The notes beneath the pieces are model-generated. The model was not told where the DNA came from, searched no databases, and worked only from the letters and a program-made list of their open reading frames with translations. Shown one piece after another: positions 22,401 to 34,431 of a stretch of 64,000 nt of DNA. Position 1 is the first letter of the stretch; each line of letters opens with the position of its first letter. The DNA lies in contig JAGXIW010000005.1 in NCBI GenBank assembly GCA_024635475.1, positions 1 to 64,000 on the forward strand, written 5' to 3'. The translations under genes were made by a program, and so were the position numbers. Source of the stretch: a bacterium. Its GTDB lineage: Bacteria > Patescibacteriota > Gracilibacteria > BD1-5 > UBA6164.

Positions 22401-23259
22401 AAGTTCAAGTGAACAGATTTTCTAGATTTAGATTTATTTTACAAGCAGTATCCTTACATTTATAAACTCAATTTAAAAGCTCTAATCAACTTTGAATTTC
22501 TATATCTACATTTGGAATTTCAATTAGATTACTTCAATTCAAAGAATCAATACTTCAAGACTCTGAAATTGTTCAAGTACTTGTTTCTTGATTTAAACTT
22601 CATGAATTTGTATCTTGATTAGGCACCAGTTCTTCTATACTAGAACCGGTACCTTTTGATGATCATGAAGAAGTTTCAGTTTGTTCTAATTCTTTTTCAT
22701 TTGCTATTGTAATACTTTTTTCTTTGAAATTATCAGGATTATCTTTTTCATAAATCTTAAAATTTATTGAATAAGTTCAAGTAGAAAAAATTATAGTATT
22801 TGGATTGCATTTATTTTCTTCTCATGTAGTAAAAGAAAAATTATTTAGACAAGCAAATTTAGCAGGAACATATCATCAAAAAGTATCAGATAAATCAAAA
22901 TTTACTTTACACTCAGTTTTACTTATATCACAATGATAAGTTTCTTGAATAGCACTTTTATCAGTTAAGTAACTAGGACTTTGAAAAGTGATGATTATAT
23001 CAGGAATTTCTAAATTATTAGTCACTAGTTCCAATAAAATGGAACCAGTATCTGTACTTTGTTCTCATTCTGAATTTATTTCAGAATCTATAAAATCGTC
23101 AATATTTCAACTTCAAGTATTATTATTATTTTCAGTTTGTTTTTCTTGATTTTGAAGATCATTTTCAATTATTAGTTCATTTTCGTCAGCAAAAGTAATT
23201 AAAAAATTATAAAATAATATAATGATAATAAGTATGAGAGAAGTGAGTTTTCTTAACAT
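19456..23259 (-). CDS. Exported PKD/LTD/thermonuclease protein
   Basis: 1267 residues. Order: signal peptide (1-24); Thr/Ser/Glu-rich region with three related beta-sandwich modules, two nearly identical; a PKD-like domain (about 655-750, NYYWDFGNGNFEE); a lamin-tail-like domain (about 766-860); a staphylococcal-nuclease domain (about 875-1000, VINVIDGDTILIQF, LIGVDTPE, DKYGRLLGYV); a further region; a Lys-rich stretch and a C-terminal helix (about 1243-1262). The SNase catalytic Asp, Arg and Glu positions look kept. It probably degrades DNA or RNA at the cell surface to gain nucleotides. Start ATG at 23259. Confidence 0.93.
22149..22197. repeat. Palindromic repeat remnant inside the thermonuclease gene
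   Basis: tgtcatcctgaactgctaga followed by ctgtcatcctgaacttgttc and caggatgata contains two copies of the TGTCATCCTGAAC half-site and an inverted AGGATGA, as in intergenic repeats of this window. Read on the minus strand it encodes low-complexity PGTSSGGQSSSSGGQ in a linker between modules. Confidence 0.6.
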
Positions 23260-23327
23260 AATATATGTATATTTTTAAATATATACTAAATATATAAAAA
23301 AGATGGTAAAAGTCAAAAAAATTGTAT

Positions 23328-23360
23328 AAAAAAAGTGTAGAATTATCTACACTTTTTTTT
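23328..23360. terminator. Terminator downstream of the zinc-ribbon gene
   Basis: aaaaaaagtgtag / ctacacttttttt with a 6-nt loop. It lies between the zinc-ribbon gene stop (23367) and the thermonuclease start, in the minus-strand direction of both; it is symmetric. Confidence 0.85.
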
Positions 23361-23366
23361 ACAATT

Positions 23367-23651
23367 TTAATCAAATAAATCAAATCAATCAAGAAAACTT
23401 CTTTTTTTTGGACGATTTTTAGAATTATCATAATCTTTATGACTATCTCTATGAGATTCTCTTTGATTTTTTGGTTCATCATAAGAATCACTTTCAAAAG
23501 TGTTTTTATCATAACTTTTTTCAGCTTGAATAAGTTTTTCAAGTTCTCATCTATCAAGCCAAACTCATCTACACTCAGGACAATAATCAATTTCAATTCA
23601 TTTTTTCTCCATCATTAACAAAGTAACATCTTTACATACAGGACATTTCAT
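23367..23651 (-). CDS. TFIIB-type zinc-ribbon protein
   Basis: 94 residues. MKCPVCK and YCPECRGVWLDRGELEKLIQ give two CxxC pairs and the GVWLDRGELE motif that define the small zf-TFIIB domain family. The C-terminus is charged and low-complexity (SHRDSHKDYDNSKNRPKKRS). The role is unknown; such proteins may bind nucleic acid. It is downstream of the glycosyltransferase gene by about 43 nt and has its own terminator. Confidence 0.9.
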
Positions 23652-23694
23652 AGTTTAATAATTAAGAAATAAATACAAGATAAGTATATCAATT

Positions 23695-24654
23695 TTATTT
23701 ATTTTTTCAACTTTTTTTATAATACATCTTTTTAGTGTAATACAAATTATCTTCGGCTAATTTTCTATTTTTTGAAATCAAATCTCATATAATTCAAAGT
23801 GCAAAAAATTGTATTGCAATCATTAGAAATACTCCAGAGAGTATAAGAGATTGTACTTTTCAAGTATTTACAGGATTTAGATAATAAAAATATAAAAATC
23901 TAGTGATTCAAACTATTCAAACAACTAAAAAAGGAAAAGCAAAAAGTGAAAATATCTTGATAGGATTATACATAGAATAAACTCTAAACAAGTTGATTAG
24001 AGATTTTCTCATATGTTGCCATATAGATTTAAAAAGTCTTGATTCTCTGGTTGGAGCATTAGTTTTTATTTTGATACTTTCTACTTTTAATCATTTTGCT
24101 CCAGCTTGAACTATAGTATCAAGTACATAACTAAATCTAGAAGATACATTTAGTTGAAGTAAGGATTCTCTACTGTATGCTCTAAATCCACTTACTGTGT
24201 CGGGAACATTAGTCTCAGAAAGAAATCTAACAAGACTACTTCATAGATATTGGAATAATTTTTTTGTTAAAGAAAAATGATTTATTTTATTTGTTTGTCT
24301 ATCTCCTATAACGATATCAGCTTTTCATTCAATTATCGGTTTTACTAAATCTGTAATATAATCTCAAGGATATTGATTATCTCAATCAGTATTTACAAGT
24401 ATATCTACTCATAACTCCAAAGCTTTTTCTTGACCAGATTTAAATGCTACTCAAAGTCATTTGTTACCTATATGTTTAACTATATGGTTTACTCATAATT
24501 TTTTTGCTACTTCTACAGTTTTATCAGTTGATCCATCATCAATTATCATAGTTTCGATAATATCTATTCAATCGATTTTTTTAGGTATTTCAGCTAAAAC
24601 AAGAGGTAGAGTTTTTTCTTCGTTTAAGCAAGGAATTTGTAGGATTAGTTTCAT
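23695..24654 (-). CDS. Family 2 glycosyltransferase (DPMS/DPG synthase type)
   Basis: 319 residues. The GT-A fold starts MKLILQIPCLNEEKTLPLVL, with IIDDGSTDKT, NTDGDNQYPG (a DxD-like motif) and IVIGDRQTN. Two C-terminal membrane helices (about 238-260 and 273-295) resemble the polyprenyl-phosphate glycosyltransferases of the DPG-synthase/ArnC group. It likely transfers a sugar to a lipid carrier for envelope glycans. It lies between the MGDG-synthase-like gene and the zinc-ribbon gene on the same strand. The C-terminus extends through one TGA to TAA at 23695. Confidence 0.92.
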
Positions 24655-24730
24655 TTGTAGTTTGAAAATTATAGAATTGTTAGAATTATATGATAAAAGT
24701 TATTTTTGTAAAATGAAAAATTTGATTTTT

Positions 24731-25780
24731 TTATTTTAAATTATCAATAATATCTTTGATAGCATTTTTATTTTTTATTTTTTTGAAATTATCAAGTTTT
24801 ATATTTTTATATCATTCTTTCAAAAAATTTATTATCTTACTAGTACTTTTAGTATGAAATCATAAATTATTTCTTTCTAAAAAATCTATATTTTCTTTTT
24901 CTTGTCATTCTATGTAAAAAGGAGTTATCATATAAGTGTCTTGTGCTATACATTCTGAAACCAGAGCTCAACCAGGTTTAGAGATAAAAATATCAATATT
25001 TTTTAATTCTTCTTTGATTTTTAAGTAAGGGGTATATTCAAATTTTTCATTTTTTATTTCATTTTTAACTCTATTGTATACATAATCATTTCTTCATTTT
25101 ATTATAATTATTTTTTCATAAAATTTTTCAAGAGAGAGTTTATCTAATAGTTTTTTAGAAAATTCATATGTAAATCAAGTTAAGAGAATAGTAATTGTTT
25201 TATTTGTAAGTTTTTCTTTATCCAAAAAATATTTGCTTTCTATAGGAAAAAAAGTTGTAATTATGTCATCTTTTCTATTAGGTAATTTTTTTGTTAAAAA
25301 ATCTTTTGCATAATTATCAATAACAAAAAACTTATCAATATATTTGTCTTCAAAGTACCAAGGTAAAGGAATTGAAGAATCAGTTATTACAACTCAAAAC
25401 TTAAAATGTAGATTATGATTTTCTTTATGATCTCATACAAAATATTGTGAGATAGGAAACACTGATATCACATAATCAGGATCAAATTTATTAATCATTT
25501 TGTTAAAACTATTTGAATATTTTGAAGTGAAATATTTTTTTGCAATAAAATTGCTTGTATTTAAATCTACCATTTTAAAATAGTATTTCCGCAGAATAGG
25601 GTACTTTTCGGAACAAAATTTATAAAAATTTTGCGAAAATTGTTTTGCTTCGAGCATATTTGCATAATCAAAAACTTGCACAATCTCTCATGTATTTTCC
25701 AAGTAATTTTTAATTCCATTTTTTGCAGCATTATGTCAATCTCAATAACTTGCAGTTAGAATTAGATATTTTTTATTCAT
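24731..25780 (-). CDS. MGDG synthase/UgtP-like glycosyltransferase
   Basis: 349 residues. It opens MNKKYLILTASYGDGHNAAK, the GDGH-type N-terminal signature of monogalactosyldiacylglycerol synthase and UgtP (GT28). The C-terminal half has FISKPGGALVSECIAQ, the acceptor/UDP-binding loop shared by MurG and MGDG synthases. It would glycosylate diacylglycerol to make a glycolipid for the single membrane. It is 76 nt upstream of the GT2 gene in the same direction. The donor sugar is unknown. Confidence 0.88.
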
Positions 25781-25950
25781 TTTTTTTAGTTTTAAATATA
25801 TTACCTATAATCATATATTATACACTATACTATTTTTTCTTAAATAACGATAAAAATTCTTTTGACTTTAAAGGAAAATATGTTATAAATTATCAAAAAT
25901 AATAAAAATATGAATACTAAAGAAGAAGATATTTTTTAAAAATTAAAATT

Positions 25951-27099
25951 ATGTGAATAAATTCCCTAGATAAATCAGAAAATTTTGAGTTAAAATATCA
26001 AGATAATCAAAGCTTAGGTCTTGAGCTATATTATTTTTCAGATATTAATAAATTTGATCTCATCGATGCAAAAGAAGAAATAAGATTATGACAAATTGTA
26101 CAACTTTGTATAAAAGAAGAAAATAATATTTTATCAAAATTAATTAATTGAAGTATTAAATTATCTTGAGATAAAGAAAGTATAAAATTATTATCAAATA
26201 TTCAACTTCTTATAAAAAGAGAATATAAAACTTGAAAAAAAATAAGAGAAACTTCAAATGAAAAAGTAAAACTTCTTAAAAATATAAGAAAAAGAAAAGC
26301 TCATCTAGTTATGGATGAGAAAGAAAAAAATATTTTTTATAAAATTTTGGAAGAAGGAGAGTTAGCAACCAATGAGTTTATGAATGCTAATTTTAGACTT
26401 GTTAGAGAAATCGCTTTAAAATATAAAAATAAAATTTGATGATTACAATTACTTGATCTTATTCAGGAATGAAATATATGACTTTTATATTCTGTAAAAA
26501 ATTTTGATCCAACTAGATGAAATAGTTTTTATACATATGCTAAAAATAATGTAAAAAAATCAATTGTAATGTATATTCAAAATCAATTATTTATACGAAT
26601 TCATAATGGGCATATACACAATGTATTTAATTTATTAAAAGAAACAGTAAGACTTTCACATAAATTACTTAGAGAACCAACAATTGAAGAATTATCTGTA
26701 TGATTTGGTAAAACTATTGAAGAAACTAAAAAACTTATTAGAATAAATTCAATAGCCTTTGGTAAATCTATATATAGTTTATCTCATCCTGTATTAGATA
26801 GTGAAAAAACTACTTTTTGAGATTTAGTAAGAGATACAAATTTATTAGACCTAGAAGAACAAGTTTACCAGAAAATGCTTAAAGAAAAGCTAAATGAAAT
26901 TATGGATTGATTTAGTCAAAGAGAAAAAGAAATTATAGATAGAGTTTTTTGACTAAATGGAAAAAAAGAAGAAAGTTATCGAAAAATATGAAAAAAAATT
27001 TCAATTTCTCATGAAAGGGTTAGTCAAATAAAAAAAAATATAATTGAAAAAATCAGAATAATATGTGAAGAAAGGGAAATATGAGTAGATGATTTTTAA
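25951..27099 (+). CDS. Divergent sigma-70 family factor
   Basis: 382 residues. Region 1.2 resembles AKEEIRLGQIVQ. Region 2 is MNANFRLVREIALKYKN, LLDLIQEGNIGLLYSVKNFD, PTRGNSFYTYAKNNVKKSI. Regions 3 and 4 follow, with the region 4 helix-turn-helix in SYRKIGKKISISHERVSQIK. In region 2.3/2.4 the usual YATWWIRQ is replaced by YAKNNVKK, so promoter melting or the -10 sequence it reads may differ. It could be the main sigma factor of this lineage or an alternative one. A 9-codon ORF (25911) precedes it. Confidence 0.88.
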
Positions 27100-27213
27100 A
27101 AATTTAAAAGTCTAATTTCATAGAATTTGATTTAGTGTAATTTTTGATAAAAAAATATATTTGAATTGTTTTAGATTTATATATACTAAAATAGTTATTT
27201 ATTAATTAAATTT

Positions 27214-29304
27214 ATGAAAAAACTATTTTTGTGTATAATTTTATTTTGATTATCTATCAATTTAGCAAATGCATTAAGTGAATCTGAACAAATAAATGCA
27301 GCAAATTTTATTGCATCGAAATCTTATATAAGCGATTTTTCGGGAGCTACGAACGAATATAGAATAAATGATAATATATCAAGAAAAGAGGTGATGAAGA
27401 TAATTATGAATATTGCAAAAGAGAATTGATTTTCATGGGAATATAAAGATCTAATTGATTGAAATAAATGTGTATGAAAATTTAAAGATGTAATTAATGA
27501 TTGGGGATGTAAATATATTGAAGCAGCTTTGTCTACAAAGTTTATAGAATCACAAGATAATTTCAGACCTGATGATAATATAACAGTTAATGAGGTTTTA
27601 AAACTTATCTTTAAAGCAAAAAAGATTGAAAAAAAGTATAATACTTGAGATTGGGGGAAAGATTATTTAGATACTGCAAAAGATTTATGACTTATTCTAG
27701 ACGATAAAACTGATTGAAGTTTACAGGCAAAAAGATGATTTATATTTTTAGTTATTGCAAATTCTTTTGATTATTTTGAAAGTTTTCAAGAGTGAAAAAA
27801 CAATGAACTATTTAAAGAAAATAAAACTGATTTTTATTGAATAGATTTCAATTTAAAAACTATTAATTCAAATAAATATGAATTAACTTGAGAAAATATA
27901 CCTAGTGATGTAAATTCAATAGAAATCCTTTCATGTAAGGATAATTTTTTAGATACTTACGATTCAAATTGGTATAATCTGAAAAGTTTCAAGAATTGAA
28001 ATGCATCTTTTAAATATATAATTGATAAAAACTTTAATAATTATTGTCCTATTCCTTATAAAATTAAATTAAATTATGTTTCTTTAGAATCAAAAACTAT
28101 TGATTTAAATCTAAATCTTTCATTTTTTAGAAATTTTACAGATAAAAGATTATGATGATCTTGATATCTTGATATTATTAATATTAATACCCTAAATGCA
28201 ATTAAAGATGATAAATCTTTATCATCTCATAATATAAGTACTATTGATAAATATAATTTATATTTATATCATGCTTGATGGCCAGAAAATTATGCATTAT
28301 ATTATAAAGTTAAGGATTATTTATCATATAAATATGTATGAGATATACTTGTTTGAGACAATTGAGCATATGATAGTTATTGAAAAAAACTATTTTCTAT
28401 AGATCAGAAAACTTTTGTAGAATTTTGAACTTGATATTATAAAGATAAAGATAACTATTATAAAGAAGGAAATTGGAAAATATTATATCAAATTTGAAAA
28501 AATGATAAAAAATTAGATATTCTTTCTAGTGAAGTATATAATTACGATTGAAAATATTATTATTATGATAAAGAGTTTGAAGTATCAGATAAAGACTCCT
28601 TTAAAACTATTAATAATACTGAAACTTGAATAGGATATTGATTAATCACATATATTATTTTCGCAAAAGATAAAGATAATATATATTTTGAAGGTAGGTG
28701 ATATTGAGCATCCTATGAAAATAAATTTAAATGAGATTATGATACTTTTAAAGTAATTCAAAGTAATTCTTATGAATTTATGTGAATTGATAAATATTCA
28801 ATATTTTATCCAACAGACAATTGAGGCTTAAAACAATATTTTTATAATTTTGACTTAGATTCATTAAAATATGAAAAGAATAATTTATTTTCTGATAAAA
28901 ATTGATTTTATTATTTAAATGAAGAAGAATGAATTATAAGTTTTGATAAGAATAGTTTTAAAAATATTTATAACTATGTTATGCAAGATAAAAATAAGGT
29001 ATTTTTTTTAGATGATAAAATTAATATTAATTCAAATAATTTTGAAATAATAGAAAAATCTTGACCTACCATATTGAGAATAACTGATAAACTTTATTAT
29101 ATTTATTGAATTTACTCTGGGTACAATTCTATTTATGATTCATCAAAAAAAATAAAAAGTCTTGCAGATTTTTTAAATTGAAAATCAGATAATGCTTGAT
29201 CATGGAATATTTTAGAAAATGTTGATATTAGTACATTTGAAAAGACATGAACTTGACAATATAAAGATAAAAATAAGATATATGATTTGGTTAACGAACC
29301 ATAA
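27214..29304 (+). CDS. Exported protein with SLH-like and DKNYY-like repeats, copy 1
   Basis: 696 residues. A signal peptide ending near NLANA is followed by SLH-like units (SRKEVMKIIMNIAK, FRPDDNITVNEVLKLIF) and a beta-rich part. The last 450 residues contain many short DKNYY-type units (YYKDKDNYYKEGNWK, DGKYYYYDKEFE, DKDSFKTINN), known from surface proteins of several bacteria. The role is probably structural or binding at the cell surface. The next gene is a shorter paralog. Almost all glycines are TGA. Confidence 0.85.
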
Positions 29305-29391
29305 GATATTAAGTCGAATTATCAATTATATTTTTAATTGAATTTTTATTTTTTTGAAATTATTTAGGTTATATTTTAAATCATAATTATT

Positions 29392-31074
29392 ATGAAAAAA
29401 CTATTTTTGTGTATAATTTTATTTTGATTATCTATCAATTTAGCAAATGCATTAAGTGAATCAGAACAAATAAATGCTGCAAATTTTTTAGCTACGAAAC
29501 AAATAATAAATGATTTTTCAGGAGCTACAGATCAATATAAAATAAACGACAATATTTCAAGAAAAGAAGTGATGAAGATAATTATGAATATTGCGAAATT
29601 AAAATTATTAGATACTTGTGAATGAAAATTTAAAGATGTTGAAAATGATTGGGGCTGTAAATATATAGAAAAAGCATTGAATGACGGATATGTAGAAAAA
29701 TGAGTTTATTTTAGACCAGATGATTCTATAACTATATCAGAAACTTTGAAATTGATTTTTAAAGCAAAGAAAATAGAAAAAAAGTATAATACTTGAGATT
29801 GGTGAAAAGATTATATTAATTCTGCATATGATTTATGATGGATTTATGATAAAGATATAGATTGAAATCTAGAAGCAAAAAGATGATTTATATTTCTTAC
29901 ATTAGCAAATGCTGAATATAAATTTGAAAGTTTTCAAGAATGAAAAATAGAATTTAAAGAAAATAAAACAGATTTTTATTGAATAGATTTCAATTTAAAA
30001 ACAATTAATTCAAATAAATATGAGTTAATATGAAGTAATGTAAATAGCGATATTAATTCAATAGAAATTCTTTCTTGTAAAGAAAATTTTTCTGATATCT
30101 ATGATTCAAATTGGTATAACCTGAAAAGTTTCAAGAACTGAAACTCATTTTTTAATTATACAATTGATAAAAATTTTAATAATTATTGTAAAATTCCTTA
30201 TAAAGTTAAACTAAATTATATTTTATGAGATTCAAAAATAGTTGAGTTGAATTTAAATATCCCATTATTTAGAAATTTTACTGATAAAACATTATGATGA
30301 TCAGGATTTATTGATATAATAAATTTAAATACTTTGAAAAATTTAAATCACCCTTATTCAATTAATGCATTAATAGACAAAAATAATTTATATATGTCTT
30401 ATTTTTGACCACCTGCATGATATGTTTGATATAATAAGATTGAAGATTATCTTTCTTATAAATATGTATGACTTATCTTAGTTTGAGATAATTTTGCATA
30501 TAATAATATTTGAGAAAAGTCTATTACAATAGATTGAGATACATTTCAAATGTATTGAACTTGATATTATAAGGATAAAGATAATTATTATAGTATCAAA
30601 AATGACTATAAACATGATTTATACAAAATTTGAAAAAATGATAAAAAATTAGATATTTTATCAAAGATAGTTTATGTTTATGATTGAAAATATTATTATT
30701 TTGATAAAGAGTTTGATGTATGAGATAAGGATACTTTCAAAATTATTAATAATACTGAGCCTGAAATATATTGATATACTATTTTTGCAAAAGATAAATA
30801 TAATATATATTTTGAAGAACCATATTGAAAAAATTATGAAAATAATTTTAAATGAGACTATGACACTTTTAATGTATTTCAAGGTAATTCTTATGAACAT
30901 AAGATATGAATTGATAAGTATTCAATATATTATTCTACAAATAATTATTGAGACTTAAAACAATATTTTTATGGTTTTGATTTAGATTCATTTAAAATGG
31001 AGGATGATAATTTATTTTCAGATAAAAATTGAGAATATTATCTTGATGAAGAAAAAGGAATAATTAAAAAATAA
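29392..31074 (+). CDS. Exported protein with SLH-like and DKNYY-like repeats, copy 2
   Basis: 560 residues. The signal peptide and following 25 residues (MKKLFLCIILFGLSINLANA) match copy 1 at the nucleotide level almost without change, then the two drift apart. The organisation is the same but the C-terminus is shorter by about 135 residues: it stops within a DKNYY-like unit at EEKGIIKK, where copy 1 goes on. A tandem duplication is evident. Each copy has its own AT-rich leader, so they may be expressed separately. Confidence 0.86.
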
Positions 31075-31202
31075 ATTTTACTAAAAATCTAAAACCTCAT
31101 TTCATAGAACTTGATTGAGTATAATTTGTTACTGTTGATTCAAAAAAGTTTCATTTTTGCTGTTATTGTCTTGTAGTCTATCAAGGTGCTTTATTGTATA
31201 AA

Positions 31203-31487
31203 TTATCTATGATAAGGAGCAGGAGGTAAAATTGTAGCAAGTCATAAAAAATGTCTGACTTGATTGATAGCTTTGTATAATATAATCTGTCTAATTTCTT
31301 CAGGTCTTTTTTGATCTCAAATATAAGGAATAGGAGCTAATACTTGGTTACATCATGTTGTAGCATTGGATTTATCTACAATTACTCAAATAGTACATTT
31401 AAAGTTTTCTCTTAATCAAGAAATACCACTTTTTCCTACTTCCTCACCTTTTTCATTATCTGGTAATTTAATTTGTTCTGTTGTCAT
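31203..31487 (-). CDS. Small protein of unknown function
   Basis: 94 residues, MTTEQIKLPDNEKGEEVGKS at the start, one CTIG and one TGCN segment, and ending LATILPPAPYHR. No membrane helix or signal peptide is obvious. The two Cys residues are far apart. I recognise no family. It is alone on the minus strand between the second SLH/DKNYY gene and the transglycosylase gene. Confidence 0.65.
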
Positions 31488-31858
31488 GTAAATTAATTTT
31501 ATTATTTAAACTTATTTTTTTCTCATTTATTTTTTTTCATTTTGTATTTAGAATAATATCTATTTTGTTTTTTTTACATTATTAAAAAAAAAGTTAATTT
31601 TCCAGTCTTTTCTAAAGTTTACACAATAAATAAGAAATTGCTACAAAAAATAGAACAATTTAGTTCAAAGAATGTTAAAAACTAGGGTTTTTTGCCTGAA
31701 AATTGTTAAAAACTACTTACTTTTGACAAAAAAATAGAAAAATTATATAAAATTGAATATTTTAAAATATTGTGATAGAAGTAGTTTTATTTTACTTTCT
31801 ATTTTGTATTTTTATAAAAAATATGCTAAAATTTATAAGATAATTCATAAAATAATTT
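31488..31858. other. Intergenic region with short direct repeats
   Basis: About 370 bp, AT-rich. gttaaaaacta occurs twice within 45 bp (near 31672 and 31706). A promoter-like site for the downstream gene is listed separately. No coding frame is seen. Confidence 0.5.
31723..31751 (+). promoter_or_regulatory. Sigma-70-type promoter for the transglycosylase-domain gene
   Basis: TTGACA at 31723, 17-nt spacer, TATAAA at 31746. The start codon at 31859 implies a leader near 100 nt. Confidence 0.6.
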
Positions 31859-34360
31859 ATGGCTTGAGAAAAAGATGAAAATAGTAATAAAATAAATATC
31901 AATAAAAATTTACAAGTTATTGATAAATCTTCAAATATAGAAGATTCTATTTTGGTGCTTGAAAAAGAATTACAAAATACAAAACAAGATGATTATTTGA
32001 AGTTACGAGTTGTATGAAATCAGATAAAAGAGCTTAAAAAATTACAAGAAAAATATAAATCACTTGAAGAGAGATGAATAACAGAAAAAACTAAAACAAA
32101 ATTACAAGGATTATTCCAAGATTTATGAAATAAAACTAACCAAATTTCTCCCATTTGAGAACAAATTCATGCAATTGAAGATACAATAAAAGATGAAAAA
32201 AATCAAAGAGAAGATACTATTATATGAAAAATGGATATGGATGTAATTGATATTGATCAGATATGAAAAGTAGGAGTAAAAGAATTTTATGATAATCACA
32301 TTAATTTTAAAAAAATAACTAATTCAACTATAAGAGATTTTGTAGAAAAACATATAAAATTCCAGAGAGTTATTTTGGATCATAAGTTTGATAAAATTAT
32401 AGAAAATGAGTTTATGACGGAATTTTATGATACTTTGACTGTTAATTATCTTGATTATATTCAAAATAGTAAAAATAAAGATGGATTAGAATTATTGCAT
32501 AAAAATCTAGGTAGTAAAATTTGAATTATATTAGGTGAAAACCAAATAAAAAAAATAATTGAATTAACAGTAGTTAAGGTTTTAGAAAAATGAATAGATA
32601 TTGATGATGTAGAAATAGATATTTCACTTATGAGATGAGTACCAATCAAATTAAATTTAGGAGAAATGAAGTTAAAAAAGATTTTTGAAATAGATAATAA
32701 AAAAACAAATTTAATTATTGAAAAAACAAACAAACTCAGTTCTAAATCAGAAAAGGAAGATATAAATGATATACTTTCTTTGATTTTAAAATTAGAAGAT
32801 TATAGAGAAAAAATAGTAAAAAAATATACTTTTACAAAAGAATTAATAACGGTTCAAAAATTAAAAGATACTCTAACAACAAAAATTATTCATGTCTTAA
32901 ATGAAAAAATATTAGCTATAAAAAAAATCATTTCTTCTACTTCAGTAAAAAACCATGAAGATATAGATATATTATTTAAAAATATTAGAGATAAAGTAAA
33001 TAATTTAAAAAATATTAAAGAAAAATTAAATATTGATGATACTAAACTTAATTTACAAGAATTAGAGGGGTATGTGAATTTACAAGAGTTGTACAAAATG
33101 TTATGAATAATAAATATTTCAAATATAAAAAGTATAAAAGAAAAAATAACAACAAAGATACAGAAATCACTTATTATTGATGAAGATAAAGGCTTTGTAT
33201 GACAAGTAAATAGAGTGAAATTTTTACAAGAATTAGAAATATTCAAAGGTGAATTAAATGAAAAATTATTATATACATATCTATCAATAAGTTGAATTGA
33301 ATCAATAAGAGATAGGTCTAGTATAAGTAATCCAGAGTTTTTAGCTATATTGAGAAATGCAATTAATCAGTGAGAGATAGATTTAGAAACTATGAGCGAT
33401 ATTGTAAAAAGATGATATATTATTGCTTTTTTAAAAGAATTTAATTGAATTAATAAAGATCAAATTATAAGAAATTTATCAAGTAATGAAACTAAATGGA
33501 AGGAAATATTTAGTAAAGAATTATGATCTGAAATATGAGCGGATAATGCTGAGAAATTGTTTATGTTAAGTTTTATAGAATCAAATGCTATGCCAGATAA
33601 AAAAAGTGAATCTTGAGCAGTATGATGGTTTCAGATACTTCCTTCGACTGCAGAATCATATATTGATGAAGATAAATTAATGGTAAAAAATGCAGAACAA
33701 AAAATAAGAGATAATATGAAATCTGAGTGAAAAAAAGCTCGGCCTATAAAAATTTCTAAAGATGAAATAATTAACTATATTTTAAATGATCCAGAAATGT
33801 CAGCAAAAATAGCATCTAGATATTTAAAATATTTAATAATAAAAAATAAAGAAAAATTTTGATTAACAAAAAATATTGATGAAATTATTTTATATTCACT
33901 TTTCTTATATAATTGAAGATTTACTGAGCGATTAATATTAGATAATCAAGTTGATCAAAAAAAACAAAATGAAAGATTAGATGATCAAGGTGATGAATCA
34001 GAAGATGAAAATAAAAAAAAGGATTTAAGAGCAATTATAAATGAAATTTTTGAATCTCTAAATTCTATAAAAATTTGATTATTAAATTGAGAATTAAGTA
34101 TAGATGAGGCTATAAAAAAAGTAGAAAAAATAGATGATAATAATTTTAATAGAAAAATAAGTAAATGAGGATCAAATTTTAGAATAGTAAATTTAAAAGA
34201 AAATTGAGAACAGATAAGTAAAAATGATATAATTATTTGGATTGATAAATATACTAAAGAAATTTTGAATCAACAATTTTTATATCCAGAACAAATTAAT
34301 GCGGCTAATAAGGCATATGAAATATTGAAACAAAAAAATGAATCTAATATAAAAAAATAA
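31859..34360 (+). CDS. Large helical protein with lytic transglycosylase (SLT) domain
   Basis: 833 residues. The first 550 are charged and helical, with coiled-coil stretches (KELKKLQEKYKSLEERG, LKNIKEKLNI). A Slt-type transglycosylase core follows: FMLSFIESNAMPDKK, catalytic Glu about 574, then SGAVGWFQILPSTAESYI, which matches the GAxGxxQxxPST motif. The enzyme would cut the glycan strand of peptidoglycan. I see no signal peptide, so secretion must be by another route or the protein acts from inside, as in phage- or contractile-injection-type muralytic proteins. It lies upstream of the peptidoglycan genes murL and pbp. Confidence 0.85.
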
Positions 34361-34396
34361 TTTTCATCATAATTTGATTTTCACTCAGTTTTCCAT

Positions 34397-34430
34397 AAAA
34401 TCATTTAAAGTTATTTTAAGTGATTTTTTT
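34397..34430 (+). terminator. Terminator-like hairpin abutting the murL start
   Basis: aaaatcatttaaa / tttaagtgatttt with a 5-nt loop and T-run ends at 34430, one nucleotide before the ATG of murL. It can end transcription of the upstream gene, but no promoter fits between it and murL. Confidence 0.7.
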
Positions 34431-34431
34431 T

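Noticed and set aside
25911-25937. Nine-codon leader peptide before the sigma gene
   Set aside because: MNTKEEDIF then TAA is possible, but there is no hairpin or codon pattern to support attenuation.
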